A stretch of DNA of 64,000 bases from contig NZ_CP036264.1 in NCBI RefSeq assembly GCF_008035925.1, positions 891,774 to 955,773 of the forward strand. Direction: 5' to 3'. Position numbers and translations under genes: made by a program. The notes under the pieces are model-generated. The model did not search any database, was not told where the DNA came from, and worked only from the letters and a program-made list of their open reading frames with translations. Source of the DNA: Stieleria maiorica. Its GTDB lineage: Bacteria; Planctomycetota; Planctomycetia; Pirellulales; Pirellulaceae. Positions 8,974 through 18,051 of this stretch are shown piece after piece; the stretch's first letter is position 1, and each line of letters starts with the position of its first letter.

Positions 8974-9050
8974 GTAGCGGAAGCCGCCAAGGCTTTCGCT
9001 GGCCATTCGGCACCTGCCCCATTTTCCTACCTCCAAAATCTTCCTGCCCC
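8974..9050. repeat. Relics of repeat families B and E
   Basis: 8974-9000 is the GTAGCGGAAGCCGCCAAGG module of family B; 9021-9050 (ATTTTCCTACCTCCAAAATC, then TTCCTGCCCC) is one arm of the family E hairpin found complete at 43563-43651. They fill the gap between the sigma factor and the convergent POT gene. Confidence 0.6.
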
Positions 9051-9160
9051 CCTACTCCGCCGCGGTGCCCTCGCACGTCGGCGGGAGCCAGGAGACGGAT
9101 GGCAGAATGATTCAGGGCGACAATGATGGGGGCGCGCACGTTGGTGTCGGAGCGCTGAAC

Positions 9161-10582
9161 CTACGCGGTCCCTTCCGCTTCCGATTCGGCTTCGACTTCG
9201 GATTCTTGAATGTATTGTTTGCCGCGGTAGGTCAGTGCGACGCCGATGAAGATCACCGCGGCGACCAACATCAACCCGGTGAAGAACCAGTAGTAGGACG
9301 CGCCGGGTAATTTGGACGTGCCGTCGGCATTGCTGATGACCGCGTTCACGCCGGCGGTGATGAAGTTCCCCAATGACACCGACAACATGTAGAAGCTCAT
9401 CACGATGCTCTTCATGCTGTTGGGGGCTTGGGTGTAACTGAACTCCAGGCACGTGATGGACACCATCACTTCGGCGGCCGTCAAAAGGATGTAGGCCAAC
9501 ACCTGCCATGAGATGTTCGGCGTCCCTCCGTTTTGAATCGACGTCTCGATCAGGGCGCTCAGCGAGAACGCGAAGACGGTGACGAACATTCCGATCGTGA
9601 TCTTGCGGAGCGGCGTCAGCGGAAAGACTTTGCTGATCGCCGGGTAGACGGCGTAACTAAACAGCGGCACCAGGATCAGAATTAGGAACGGATTGGCCGC
9701 CTGGATCTGACTCGAAAGCAATTCGACACCCATCACGGTGCGATCCATATTCTCGGCCTGTAAAACCCAGGCGCTGGCCGTTTGGTCGAACAGGCTCCAA
9801 AACACCGCAACCAGGATGTAGATCGGGGCCAACCGCAACAACGCCCGGCCGCCTTCACCGGTAAACGCATCGCGGAACACTTGGGGGCCGCGGGGCGGAA
9901 TGTGGACGAATCTGTTTCGCCCCATCCAGAACAAGAGCGTTGCAACGGCCATCAAGATGCCCGGCACGCCGAAGGCGATTTGCGATCCGTAGCGGTCCAA
10001 CAACCAAGGCGTCAGCAACGTCGACGCGAACGCACCCAGGTTGATCGCGACGTAGAACCAGCCGAACACCTTGCTCAGCAAATGCGAGTTTTTGGTGCCG
10101 AACTGGTCACCGACATGGGCCGACACACAGGGCTTGATCGCACCGGTGCCCAGCGCGATCAAGCTGAGCCCGACGGCCAGCCCGATCCGCGTCTCGTTGA
10201 GTGCCAATGCGAGGTGACCAAAGCAGTACAGCACCGACAGGTAGAGGATGGTTTTGTACTTTCCGAACAACCAGTCGGCGACGAACGCCCCCAGTAGCGG
10301 CGTGAAGTAGGCGGCCATGACAAAGGTGTGGACCCAGAACTTGGCATCGTTGTCGTTCATCGGGTCGACACTGCCGCCGCTGCCGAGCAGATACTGCGTC
10401 ATGAAGACGGTCAGAATCGCCTTCATGCCGTAGAAGCTGAAACGTTCGGCCGCTTCGTTGCCGACGATGTAGGGGATCCCCGGCGGCATCGTGGTGATCG
10501 GGTAGGGCGTGGTCTGCCAGCCCTGGGGATTGTCCGCTGACGTGTTCGAATCAGACGCTTCGCTGGGCGGGGTGTAGGGCAC
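9161..10582 (-). CDS. POT/PTR family proton-dependent oligopeptide transporter
   Basis: A 473-residue multi-pass inner-membrane protein of the major facilitator superfamily. [20 protein letters not shown] near residues 35-54 is the E-R-F-x-F-Y-G motif of POT carriers, which import di- and tripeptides with protons. Further hydrophobic helices follow to the C-terminus (about 12-14 in all), and the protein is slightly shorter than the usual ~490-500. The start is a GTG; a Pro/Thr-rich 30-residue N-terminus precedes the first helix. It is convergent with the sigma gene and not in an operon. With the opp operon at 37-43 kb it implies that peptides are an important nutrient source. Confidence 0.92.
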   Translation of the reverse strand: MPYTPPSEASDSNTSADNPQGWQTTPYPITTMPPGIPYIVGNEAAERFSFYGMKAILTVFMTQYLLGSGGSVDPMNDNDAKFWVHTFVMAAYFTPLLGAFVADWLFGKYKTILYLSVLYCFGHLALALNETRIGLAVGLSLIALGTGAIKPCVSAHVGDQFGTKNSHLLSKVFGWFYVAINLGAFASTLLTPWLLDRYGSQIAFGVPGILMAVATLLFWMGRNRFVHIPPRGPQVFRDAFTGEGGRALLRLAPIYILVAVFWSLFDQTASAWVLQAENMDRTVMGVELLSSQIQAANPFLILILVPLFSYAVYPAISKVFPLTPLRKITIGMFVTVFAFSLSALIETSIQNGGTPNISWQVLAYILLTAAEVMVSITCLEFSYTQAPNSMKSIVMSFYMLSVSLGNFITAGVNAVISNADGTSKLPGASYYWFFTGLMLVAAVIFIGVALTYRGKQYIQESEVEAESEAEGTA

Positions 10583-10741
10583 GATGCTTCGCCATGGTTG
10601 CGTGAAAGGAATCGTTCGCTTTGACGCACATCATCGCTGACCGGCCGAATTGTCACAACGGAGGTTTGCCAACGTCCCCCGCGTTTTGACCGGTTGGCGC
10701 CCCTTAGGGACCGCCAGCGTCGGAGGATCGGTCTTATGAGT

Positions 10742-10862
10742 ACGACAGCCCTTCCGGGCTGTCGTCCGTGGGACTCCGCGCGACGACCTAGAAAGGACGT
10801 CGTACAGCCACACGTCCGTGGGACTCCGCGCGACGATCTAGAACGGATGTCGTGCAATCAAG
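10742..10862. repeat. Hairpin plus two 50-bp direct repeats
   Basis: 10742-10765 is a perfect 10-bp stem-loop (ACGACAGCCC, TTCC loop, GGGCTGTCGT). It runs into two direct copies of a 50-bp unit (10763-10812 and 10813-10862) starting CGTCCGTGGGACTCCGCGCG and containing CTAGAA. It lies in the 360-bp gene-free gap between the POT transporter and glgC; nothing else was seen there. Confidence 0.75.
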
Positions 10863-10942
10863 CGCTGATCACGCCCTGCCGAATCGGCTGGATCGATCAG
10901 CTTTTTTGCATTTCGCCCCTGCCCGCAAGCTGGATGCCCCCC

Positions 10943-12205
10943 TTAATGGCCCGCCGCAGCGGCCTCGGCCGGGCAGTGCGGCTGAATCAATTCGCCCCGG
11001 CTGATCACGACCAGTCCGCTGTCGGTCACCTTGAATCCACGCTGCTCGTCGGCGGCGCGGTCAAACCCGATCTCCGTTTCCGGCGGAATCGAAACGCCTT
11101 TGTCGACGATCACACGCCGCAGGCGACTGCGACGACCGACGTTCACGTCATCAAATAGAATGCTGTCTTCGACCGATGAGTAGCTGTTGATCCGCACGCC
11201 TGGCCCGATCACGCTGCGGGCGACGCTGCCTCCGCTGATGATCGCACCCTGACAAACCAGCGAATCCATCGCCGAACCGCGACGGGTCGAAACACCTTCG
11301 CTGCCGAAGACAAACTTGGGCGGCGGCAACATCGGTTGAAATGCTCGCACCGGCCAGTGCTTGTCATACAGGTTCAGTTGCGGATCGATGCTGATCAGAT
11401 CCATCGTCGCTTCGTAATAGGCGTCGATCGTGCCGACGTCACGCCAGTAGGCATCGGATTTTCGGTTTTCGTCCAAGAACGGAAACGCGCACACTAGGTG
11501 CGAATCGATCGCTCCGGGGATGATGTTTTTGCCGAAATCGTGGTCGCTATCCATCCGCGTCGCGTCGGCGCACAACTGCTCGTACAAGAAGCGTGCGTTG
11601 AACACGTAAATCCCCATCGACGCCAGGCAATACTCCGGGTCTTCCGGGGTCGGGACCGGGTGGTCCGGTTTTTCCTGGAACCCGATCACGCGGCCGTCCA
11701 GGTCGGTTTGCATCACGCCGAACTGGCGCGCCTCATCGACCGGCACACGCAGCGCCCCGATCGTGATGTCGGCATCCAGCTTGCGATGGTGATCGACCAT
11801 CGGTCCATAATTCATCTTGTAGATGTGGTCGCCGGCCAGCACAACGATGTGCTCGGGTTGCTCGCGCTCGATCGCATAGATGTTTTGATAGACGGCGTCG
11901 GCGGTCCCCGAATACCAATTGCCCGCGATCCGTTGTTGGGGCGGAACGACATCGATGAATTCACCGAGCTCACGACAGAAGTACGTTCGCCAGGCCAGAT
12001 TGATGTGCCGATCCAGCGATTGCGCCTTGTACTGCGTCAGCAACAACAGCCGTCGCATGTCGCTGTTCAGGCAATTGCTGAGCACAAAATCGATGATCCG
12101 GTACAGACCACCAAATGGCACGGCGGGCTTGGCCCGGTCTCGTGTCAGGGGCTCCAGCCTCGAACCCCGACCACCGGCCAAAATCACCGTCAAAGTATCA
12201 CGCAT
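10943..12205 (-). CDS. glgC: Glucose-1-phosphate adenylyltransferase
   Basis: A 420-residue ADP-glucose pyrophosphorylase, which makes ADP-glucose for glycogen synthesis from glucose-1-phosphate and ATP. Seen: the nucleotide-binding N-terminus LAGGRGSRLEPLTRDRAKPA, PFGGLYRIIDFVLSNCLNS, the GTADAVYQN substrate loop, AGDHIYKMNY, GFQEKP and YWRDVGTIDAYYEA. A left-handed beta-helix with hexapeptide repeats forms the C-terminus (from about residue 300). The start was set at the ATG giving MRDTLTVILAGG; the in-frame ATG at 12223 would add six residues, and codons further upstream look non-coding. No other glycogen gene lies next to it. Confidence 0.96.
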   Translation of the reverse strand: MRDTLTVILAGGRGSRLEPLTRDRAKPAVPFGGLYRIIDFVLSNCLNSDMRRLLLLTQYKAQSLDRHINLAWRTYFCRELGEFIDVVPPQQRIAGNWYSGTADAVYQNIYAIEREQPEHIVVLAGDHIYKMNYGPMVDHHRKLDADITIGALRVPVDEARQFGVMQTDLDGRVIGFQEKPDHPVPTPEDPEYCLASMGIYVFNARFLYEQLCADATRMDSDHDFGKNIIPGAIDSHLVCAFPFLDENRKSDAYWRDVGTIDAYYEATMDLISIDPQLNLYDKHWPVRAFQPMLPPPKFVFGSEGVSTRRGSAMDSLVCQGAIISGGSVARSVIGPGVRINSYSSVEDSILFDDVNVGRRSRLRRVIVDKGVSIPPETEIGFDRAADEQRGFKVTDSGLVVISRGELIQPHCPAEAAAAGH

Positions 12206-12652
12206 ACAAGCCACCCGTTCCATGGTCAGCCGAACCGCCCGAGAAAAGGGGACGCGTCGGCCAGTAAATCGTTGCCAATCAATTGGAGCCGGAATCAGTC
12301 TCCCGCTGGACGCTCGGCTTGCTGCCGGCGGCCCCGCTCCCAAAACAGCAATAATCAATAACGTAACAAATCTACCAGACCAGACGCAGCGGTAAACGGC
12401 AAATTAACCGCCCAAAAAAGCGGATATCGCCGGAATGGCCTCCGCGATTTGCGATTGGCCTGATGTTTGCTACCGACACGTTTTCCCCTGCCAAGTTGTC
12501 AGCCCGCGATGCTGTTGCAGACGCGGTCACGCACGGTGGCTTGACGATCAACAAGCGACCGGCGGCGGCAAGCGAATCGGATCGACGCGGCTGGACGTGT
12601 AAAAATGTCACCAAGGCGGAAGTTTCTACAATCAACAAAGGGAGTCCAAACG
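12206..12652. other. Divergent intergenic region, no gene seen
   Basis: 447 bp between divergently transcribed glgC and the HtrA-type protease gene; it should hold both promoters. The right end has AAAGGGAG about 9 nt before the ATG at 12653. No repeat family member or hairpin of note was seen. Confidence 0.5.
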
Positions 12653-14155
12653 ATGCCCAACACTTGGAAACATATTAGTGGTGCCCTCGGCGCAATGATC
12701 CTGGGGTCGCTCGTCACCGGTGCGGTGATGACGATGCCCGGATTCATGCGAAATGATCCCGGTGCCCAAGACGCCGTTGTGGGGCAATCCGTCCCCGCCG
12801 CAGGGCAGTTCGGCCAAGCCACTCCGCTGCCGGGACAAAACCTTGGCGCCGCCCAGGACCTTTCGACCGCGTTTCGCAACGTCGCCAACTTGATGCGGCC
12901 GAGCGTGGTCAGCATCAACACCAAAGCGACACAGATTGTTCGCGGGCAACGACTGCCACCGGGCTTTGAACAGTTTTTCAATATCCCCGAAGGCCAACCG
13001 CAACGACGCGAAGAAAGCGGCATGGGCAGCGGCGTGATCGTCCGCAGCGACGGCTACATTTTGACCAACAACCACGTCGTTGAAGGTGCCGATGAATTGG
13101 AGGTGGAGTTTTCCGACGGGAAAAAGGCTGCCGGCCGAATCATCGGCACCGACCCGCAAACCGACTTGGCCGTCGTCAAAGTGGATCGTGACGATCTCAA
13201 GCCCGCCCAGCTGGGCAACTCCGATGCGATCCAAGTCGGCGACTGGGTCGTCGCGATCGGCAGCCCCTTTGGTCTGGATCAAACCGTCACCGCGGGCATC
13301 ATCAGCGGCAAGAACCGGATCCGCGGGATCATCGGCGACGGCGCGGGTTTCGAGGACTTTCTGCAAACCGACGCGGCGATCAATCCCGGCAACTCCGGCG
13401 GTCCGCTGGTAAACCTGCGCGGCGAACTGGTCGGGATCAACACCGCCATCATGTCCCGCAGCGGTTCGAGTGCGGGCATCGGATTTGCCATCCCGGTTTC
13501 CCTGGCCGGCCCGGTCCTGAACTCCATTATCGAAAACGGCACGGTCCGCCGCGGGTTCCTGGGCGCCAGCTTAGGCCCCGTCAATGAGAAAACGATCGAA
13601 GGCTACGATTTGAAGACCACCCGTGGCGTGCTGATCGAATCGGTGCTCGAAGGCATGCCGGCCGACCAGGCAGGTATCCAGCCCGGGGACGTCGTTACCG
13701 CGATCGACGGGCGTCCGATGAAGACGCACGCACAAATGCGAAACTATGTCGCAAGTCGACCGCCGGGAGCCCAAATGCTGTTGGATCTGGACCGCGGCGG
13801 GAAAGCCTTGCAAGTCCGTGTCGATTTGAAAGAACGTACGGAGGAGGTGATGGCCCAATTCGGCTCCGGAGAAGTGATGGGCGCCGAATTGGTTCCGGTC
13901 ACCGAGGCAACCGCCAGGAAGTATGGCTACCAAAACCTGGAAGACGGGCTGATCATCACCGGCATCAAAGACGGCAGTATTGCCGAGCGCGACGGACTGG
14001 AGGTGGGCGATGTGATCCAGACCGCCGGAGGGCTTCCGCTTTCGTCGGCACGCCAGTTGGAGGTGATCCTTGAGGAGTACAAACGCCAACAGCAGCCCTG
14101 CCGAGTGACGATCCGTCGCGGCAACCAAATGCTGTTGATGGTCGTGCGAGAATAG
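12653..14155 (+). CDS. htrA: HtrA/Deg-type periplasmic serine protease with two PDZ domains
   Basis: A 500-residue envelope quality-control protease. An N-terminal hydrophobic anchor/signal (about 7-27) is followed by a trypsin-like domain with the catalytic triad: His in LTNNHVVEGADE, Asp in DPQTDLAVVKV and Ser in INPGNSGGPL. Two PDZ domains follow, around residues 310-395 (RRGFLGASLG, AGIQPGDVVTAIDG) and 410-495 (RDGLEVGDVIQTAGG). The start at 12653 is preferred over 12605 because AAAGGGAG lies 9 nt upstream and it places the hydrophobic segment at the N-terminus. Length and layout match DegQ/DegP-type enzymes, which degrade or refold misfolded exported proteins. Confidence 0.95.
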   Translation: MPNTWKHISGALGAMILGSLVTGAVMTMPGFMRNDPGAQDAVVGQSVPAAGQFGQATPLPGQNLGAAQDLSTAFRNVANLMRPSVVSINTKATQIVRGQRLPPGFEQFFNIPEGQPQRREESGMGSGVIVRSDGYILTNNHVVEGADELEVEFSDGKKAAGRIIGTDPQTDLAVVKVDRDDLKPAQLGNSDAIQVGDWVVAIGSPFGLDQTVTAGIISGKNRIRGIIGDGAGFEDFLQTDAAINPGNSGGPLVNLRGELVGINTAIMSRSGSSAGIGFAIPVSLAGPVLNSIIENGTVRRGFLGASLGPVNEKTIEGYDLKTTRGVLIESVLEGMPADQAGIQPGDVVTAIDGRPMKTHAQMRNYVASRPPGAQMLLDLDRGGKALQVRVDLKERTEEVMAQFGSGEVMGAELVPVTEATARKYGYQNLEDGLIITGIKDGSIAERDGLEVGDVIQTAGGLPLSSARQLEVILEEYKRQQQPCRVTIRRGNQMLLMVVRE

Positions 14156-14249
14156 AATGGTTGACGCCTTGTAAGACTTTTCTGTTGCGTTAGTTTCTAA
14201 CCGTCCTGTCCGCCAGCATCCCCCCCAGTCATCCCTTCGCGAGATTCCC

Positions 14250-14735
14250 ATGGCTTTGACCATCATGCGCCGCATCAAGTTTTGCGCCGGACACCGGTTG
14301 TTCGGCCATGGCGGGAAATGCGAGCACTTCCACGGCCACAACTACGTCGCCGACTTCTTCGTCCAGGGTGACGCCCAGGACGACGTCGGTCGCATCCTGG
14401 ACTTCTCCGTGCTCAAGAAGCAGGTCAAAGGTTGGATCGACGAGCACTGGGACCACAGCTTCTTGATCCATCAGGATGACGCCAACGCGCGTCAGGCCCT
14501 GGAGTTGGTCAAGCCCTGCCGGTTCTTTGTGATGCCGTACAACCCGACGGCGGAGAACATGGCGAAGTACTTGCTGGAGGAGATGTGCCCGGAGGTCTTG
14601 GAAGGGACCGGAGCCCACGCCTGCCAGGTCAGGATCTGGGAAACCGACGAATCGTATGCTGAAGCGTCGCTGGACCCCGCCGGCGGGGAAACGACGACAT
14701 ATGCGGCGATGGCCGTCGGCGACGACGTGGGGTAG
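14250..14735 (+). CDS. queD: 6-pyruvoyl-tetrahydropterin synthase / QueD family enzyme
   Basis: A 161-residue pterin-forming enzyme of the T-fold superfamily. Zinc ligands His15, His28 and His30 lie in CAGHRLFGHGGKCEHFHGHN, with catalytic Cys24. WDHSFLIHQDD and the Glu of RIWETDESYAEA complete the active site. QueD converts dihydroneopterin triphosphate to 6-carboxytetrahydropterin for queuosine; eukaryotic-type PTPS makes 6-pyruvoyl-tetrahydropterin. The sequence does not decide between these, and no other queuosine gene is nearby. It is about 30-40 residues longer than E. coli QueD. It follows the protease gene by 94 bp on the same strand. Confidence 0.85.
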   Translation: MALTIMRRIKFCAGHRLFGHGGKCEHFHGHNYVADFFVQGDAQDDVGRILDFSVLKKQVKGWIDEHWDHSFLIHQDDANARQALELVKPCRFFVMPYNPTAENMAKYLLEEMCPEVLEGTGAHACQVRIWETDESYAEASLDPAGGETTTYAAMAVGDDVG

Positions 14736-14743
14736 GGGGGCCA

Positions 14744-14928
14744 GTAGCGGAACTCGCCAAGAGTTTCGGCCTAGCCCGAATACCTTCGCGGCCTGCTGAT
14801 TTAATCAGCCGTTTGGCGAGAGCCGGATGCCAGCTACTCTATGAGCCGACGGCGCTAGCCGCGGGCCTTGGATTGCCCTTCAAGACTTGCAAGGCCCGAG
14901 GCTCGCGCCTACGGCTCAGTTTGTGATC
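14744..14928. repeat. Repeat cluster: family B relic and family C copy 2
   Basis: 14744-14770 is the GTAGCGGAACTCGCCAAG module of family B, with a degenerate partner near 14811-14838. 14834-14928 is the second copy of family C, with arms GAGCCGACGGCGCTAGCC and GGCTCGCGCCTACGGCTC around ATTGCCCTTCAAGACTTG. They occupy the space between convergent queD and the kinase gene and could act as 3' hairpins for both. Confidence 0.7.
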
Positions 14929-15001
14929 GGGATAAATCAACAGGCCGCTGGCGGGCTCTCCTGCCACTGGGCCTTTGATTTCTGAACGACGCGACCTCTC
15001 C

Positions 15002-16015
15002 CTAGCCCGATTGCATCGAAACGACGATCAGCCCGATGATGATTGCCGCCAGGACGGCGACGGCGATGGCCAATCGTGGCCCGCTGACCGTGTTTTCCAT
15101 CGGGTCGAGCCGAGCGCGAATGCGACGAACCAGCTCGTTTCTGCCGGCTTCAAAGACGGGGTTGTCGGGATCGCCCGCTTTTTCTCCCGAGTTGTAGCTC
15201 CGAGCCGCTTCCATCATCATCGCCTGGACGCGGCGGGCGTTGAACGGCCGCTCGTCGGGCGACTTGGCCAGCAGTTGCTGAATCACCTTGTCGATCGCTT
15301 CGGGGCAGTCGGAAAAGTCCCGCACCGAGGGCGGCTTGCTCTTAAGATGCTGGTCAAACAGCTTGGCGTAATCGTCGCTCAAAAACACCTTGCGCCCGGT
15401 CAGCATCTCGAACATGCAACAACCGAGTGCGTACAGGTCAGCCTTGCCCGAAACGGACTGCTCGCCCCGAATCTGCTCGGGCGCCATGTAAGCGTGCGTC
15501 CCGACGGTGATGCCGGCCGACGTCAAATCGCCGGCCGTCAGATCGCGCGCGATCCCAAAATCTCCCAGCTTGACCTCGCCTTCGGGGGTCAGGAATAGAT
15601 TGCTGGGCTTCAGATCGCGATGGACGATCCCGATGTTGTGGGCGCATTGCAGGGCACTGCAGATCTGGCGGGTGATCTCGACCACCACCGTCCACGGCAA
15701 CGGGCCACCGAAGCTCAGCAGGTCGGCGACCGTACCGCCTGAGACCACTTCCATGGCATAGAACAGCCCTTGGTCCTCATCGACACGGCCTCCGCCAAAG
15801 TATTGGACGATGCTGGGGTGGCGCAGCTTCTCGAGAATCATCATCTCGCGTTTGAAGCGCGCCCGGATCAGGGTGTTCTGGCTGACTTTGGGGTGCAGCT
15901 TTTTCAGCGCAACGCTTTGCCCAGTCTCCTTTTCCGTCGCACGGTAGATCGTGCCGACGGTTCCCACGCCCAGAATGTCCCCCAGCTCGTAATCGGAGAG
16001 CCGGTTGAAAGGCAT
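15002..16015 (-). CDS. Tail-anchored Hanks-type Ser/Thr protein kinase
   Basis: A 337-residue membrane-associated kinase. Glycine loop GVGTVGTIY (16-24), ATP-binding Lys in VALKKL (about 38), catalytic HRDLKPSN, DFG and the APE motif (YMAPEQ) are all present, so it should be active. One hydrophobic helix at about 310-332 anchors the C-terminus with only a few residues outside, so there is no external sensor domain. Its ATG shares one base with the stop of rplU (TGATG at 16013-16017), implying translational coupling to ribosomal protein L21. The usual L21 partner rpmA is absent. Confidence 0.93.
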   Translation of the reverse strand: MPFNRLSDYELGDILGVGTVGTIYRATEKETGQSVALKKLHPKVSQNTLIRARFKREMMILEKLRHPSIVQYFGGGRVDEDQGLFYAMEVVSGGTVADLLSFGGPLPWTVVVEITRQICSALQCAHNIGIVHRDLKPSNLFLTPEGEVKLGDFGIARDLTAGDLTSAGITVGTHAYMAPEQIRGEQSVSGKADLYALGCCMFEMLTGRKVFLSDDYAKLFDQHLKSKPPSVRDFSDCPEAIDKVIQQLLAKSPDERPFNARRVQAMMMEAARSYNSGEKAGDPDNPVFEAGRNELVRRIRARLDPMENTVSGPRLAIAVAVLAAIIIGLIVVSMQSG

Positions 16016-16329
16016 CAGACGCCCGCGATGTCCGTGATCTTGACCCGCGTGAACAGCTGACGGTGCCCGATGCGGCTCTTGCTGTGCTTACGCCGGCGGA
16101 ATTTTTGGACGTAAATCTTCTTGCCTTGCTTGGGGCCCATCACCGACGCGGTCACGCTCGCGCCGTCGACGGTCGGGGAGCCGAGCTTCAATCCCGATTC
16201 GCCTTGAACCGCAAGCACTTTCTCAAACGTCAAACTCTCACCAGCGGGCGTTTCCCGGTAGTCCAGATCGACTTCCATTCCGGGCTCAACTTTGTACTGA
16301 CGTCCACCGTCAACGATAATGGCGTACAT
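16015..16329 (-). CDS. rplU: 50S ribosomal protein L21
   Basis: A 104-residue protein of the normal L21 length. The N-terminus MYAIIVDGGRQYKVEPG and the C-terminal basic signature KFRRRKHSKSRIGHRQLFT are diagnostic for this 23S rRNA-binding large-subunit protein. In most bacteria rplU is followed by rpmA (L27); here a Ser/Thr kinase follows with a one-base stop/start overlap. Confidence 0.98.
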   Translation of the reverse strand: MYAIIVDGGRQYKVEPGMEVDLDYRETPAGESLTFEKVLAVQGESGLKLGSPTVDGASVTASVMGPKQGKKIYVQKFRRRKHSKSRIGHRQLFTRVKITDIAGV

Positions 16330-16424
16330 TTCTTTGGTCTAACTTCGTCAAAATTCAATGGGTTATGCGAATTCGGGCCCCAGAGTGTATCGACCGGCAT
16401 CGGAGGCGTATAGGGCTAAAAAAG

Positions 16425-17843
16425 TCAGCTCAGCACCTCCTTCACCACCCGCGCCTTTTCCACCCCCGTCAGCTTCATGTCCAGCCCCTGGAACGGGTAG
16501 CTGAACCGGGCATGCTGGATCCCCAGTAAATGTAGCATCGTCGCGTGCAAATCTCGCACGTGGACGACATTTTCGGTGGCGTGGTAGCCCAGTTCGTCGG
16601 TCGCCCCGTAGCTGATCCCCGGTTTGACGCCCCCGCCGGCCATCCACATCGAAAACCCCTTGATGTGGTGGTCTCGCCCGGGGCCGCCCTTGCCCTGATA
16701 CATCGGTGTTCGGCCAAACTCCCCGCCCCAGATCACCAGCGTCTCGTCCAGCATTCCCCGCTGCTTCAAGTCCTGGATCAATGCCCAGGTCGGCTGATCG
16801 GTCAATTTGCAGCAGATATTCATGTAACGCTCCAGGTCGCCGTGGTGATCCCAGCCGCGATGGTACAGCTGGATGAACCGCACGCCGCGTTTGGCCAGCC
16901 GCCGCGCCAGCAGACAGTTGCTGGCGAAGGATCCGTCTCCCGGCTTGGCGCCGTACATGTCCAGAATGTGCTGTGGCTCGTCGGACATGTCGACCAAGTC
17001 CGGAACCGAGGATTGCATCTGGAAAGCGATCTCGTAGGTCGACAGTCGCGTTCGGATCTCCGGGTCCGGGTGGCGGGCAAAGCGGTCTTGGTTGATCGCG
17101 GCGATCGCGTCGACGACCGATCGCTGGCCGACGCTGCCGACCCCCGGCGGTGGATCGACGTAGTGAACCGGAACCCCCGTGCTGTTGAACTCCACGCCCT
17201 GATACCGGCTGGGCAGAAACCCCGATGCCCACTGCCGCGACGCGATCGGTTGCGGATTGCGACCGCCGACGCTGGTCATGACGACAAACCCCGGCAAATC
17301 ATCGCACTCGCTGCCCAGCCCATAGGTGACCCAAGATCCCATCGACGGCCGCCCGCTGATCGCCGTGCCGGTGTTCATGAACGTGTGCGCGGGGTCATGG
17401 TTGATCTGTTCGGTGACCATCGACTTCAGGATGCACAGATCATCGGCCATCTTTTGGTGGTAGGGCAAAAAGTCGCTGATCGTTTGGCCGCTGTCGCCAC
17501 AGCGCCGAAACGTGGTCATCGGCCCCTGGACTTTCAACTGTTTCCCGGCGAGCTGTGCGATCGGCTGTCCGTCGGTGAACGAAGTGGGCATCGGAGAATC
17601 GTGCAGCCGCGCCAGTTCCGGTTTCTCGTCGAACGTCTCCAGATGTGACGGACCGCCGGCCATGCACAAGAAGATCACGCGTTTGATCCGCGGCGGGAAA
17701 TGCGGCAATCCGCCCACCCCCGGCGGCAAACCCGGCGACGTTTTGGCCGCTGATTCACGCGCCAGCAAGTTCGCAAAGGACGCCGCGCCCAGGGACAGGC
17801 CACTCTTGGCCAGGAACGTTCTTCGTTTCAGTTCGTTTGTCAT
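16425..17843 (-). CDS. DUF1501 family exported protein
   Basis: A complete 472-residue DUF1501 protein. It has a Tat-like N-terminus (LKRRTFLAKSGLSLGAASFA), the core motif FLCMAGGPSHLETFDEKP, the metal-site-like segments HDPAHTFMNTG, YHRGWDHHGD and WGGEFGRTP, and a C-terminal GLDMKLTGVEKARVVKEVL. The family has the alkaline phosphatase/sulfatase fold but its substrate is not established. It lies 208 bp downstream of the 809-residue PSD1 gene on the same strand; a family A repeat separates them, so co-transcription is likely but regulation of the 3' part may differ. Confidence 0.93.
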   Translation of the reverse strand: MTNELKRRTFLAKSGLSLGAASFANLLARESAAKTSPGLPPGVGGLPHFPPRIKRVIFLCMAGGPSHLETFDEKPELARLHDSPMPTSFTDGQPIAQLAGKQLKVQGPMTTFRRCGDSGQTISDFLPYHQKMADDLCILKSMVTEQINHDPAHTFMNTGTAISGRPSMGSWVTYGLGSECDDLPGFVVMTSVGGRNPQPIASRQWASGFLPSRYQGVEFNSTGVPVHYVDPPPGVGSVGQRSVVDAIAAINQDRFARHPDPEIRTRLSTYEIAFQMQSSVPDLVDMSDEPQHILDMYGAKPGDGSFASNCLLARRLAKRGVRFIQLYHRGWDHHGDLERYMNICCKLTDQPTWALIQDLKQRGMLDETLVIWGGEFGRTPMYQGKGGPGRDHHIKGFSMWMAGGGVKPGISYGATDELGYHATENVVHVRDLHATMLHLLGIQHARFSYPFQGLDMKLTGVEKARVVKEVLS

Positions 17844-17911
17844 GGGAGGGCGAGTTGGTTGGTGGTTGCGGTGGGCGGGCGGGGATGTAATTTGATCGAC
17901 GCTGCATTGAC

Positions 17912-18028
17912 GTAGCTACGCTCGCCAGAGCGTGGAAGACGTCCGAGATCCACCTTCTGGCGAAGGTAGCTACGTTTGATCGGCGATTCGCACGACGCGT
18001 GCGAAACTCTTGGCGAGTTCCGCTACCC
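17912..18028. repeat. Palindromic repeat family A core plus family B relic
   Basis: 17912-17973 has GTAGCTACGCTCGCCAGAGC at one end and, as its inverse with the alternative arm, CTTCTGGCGAAGGTAGCTAC at the other. 17999-18028 (CGAAACTCTTGGCGAGTTCC then GCTAC) is the family B module in reverse. Both lie between the PSD1 gene and its DUF1501 partner. Confidence 0.7.
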
Positions 18029-18051
18029 CAAAATCGAATTGGAAAAAAGCG

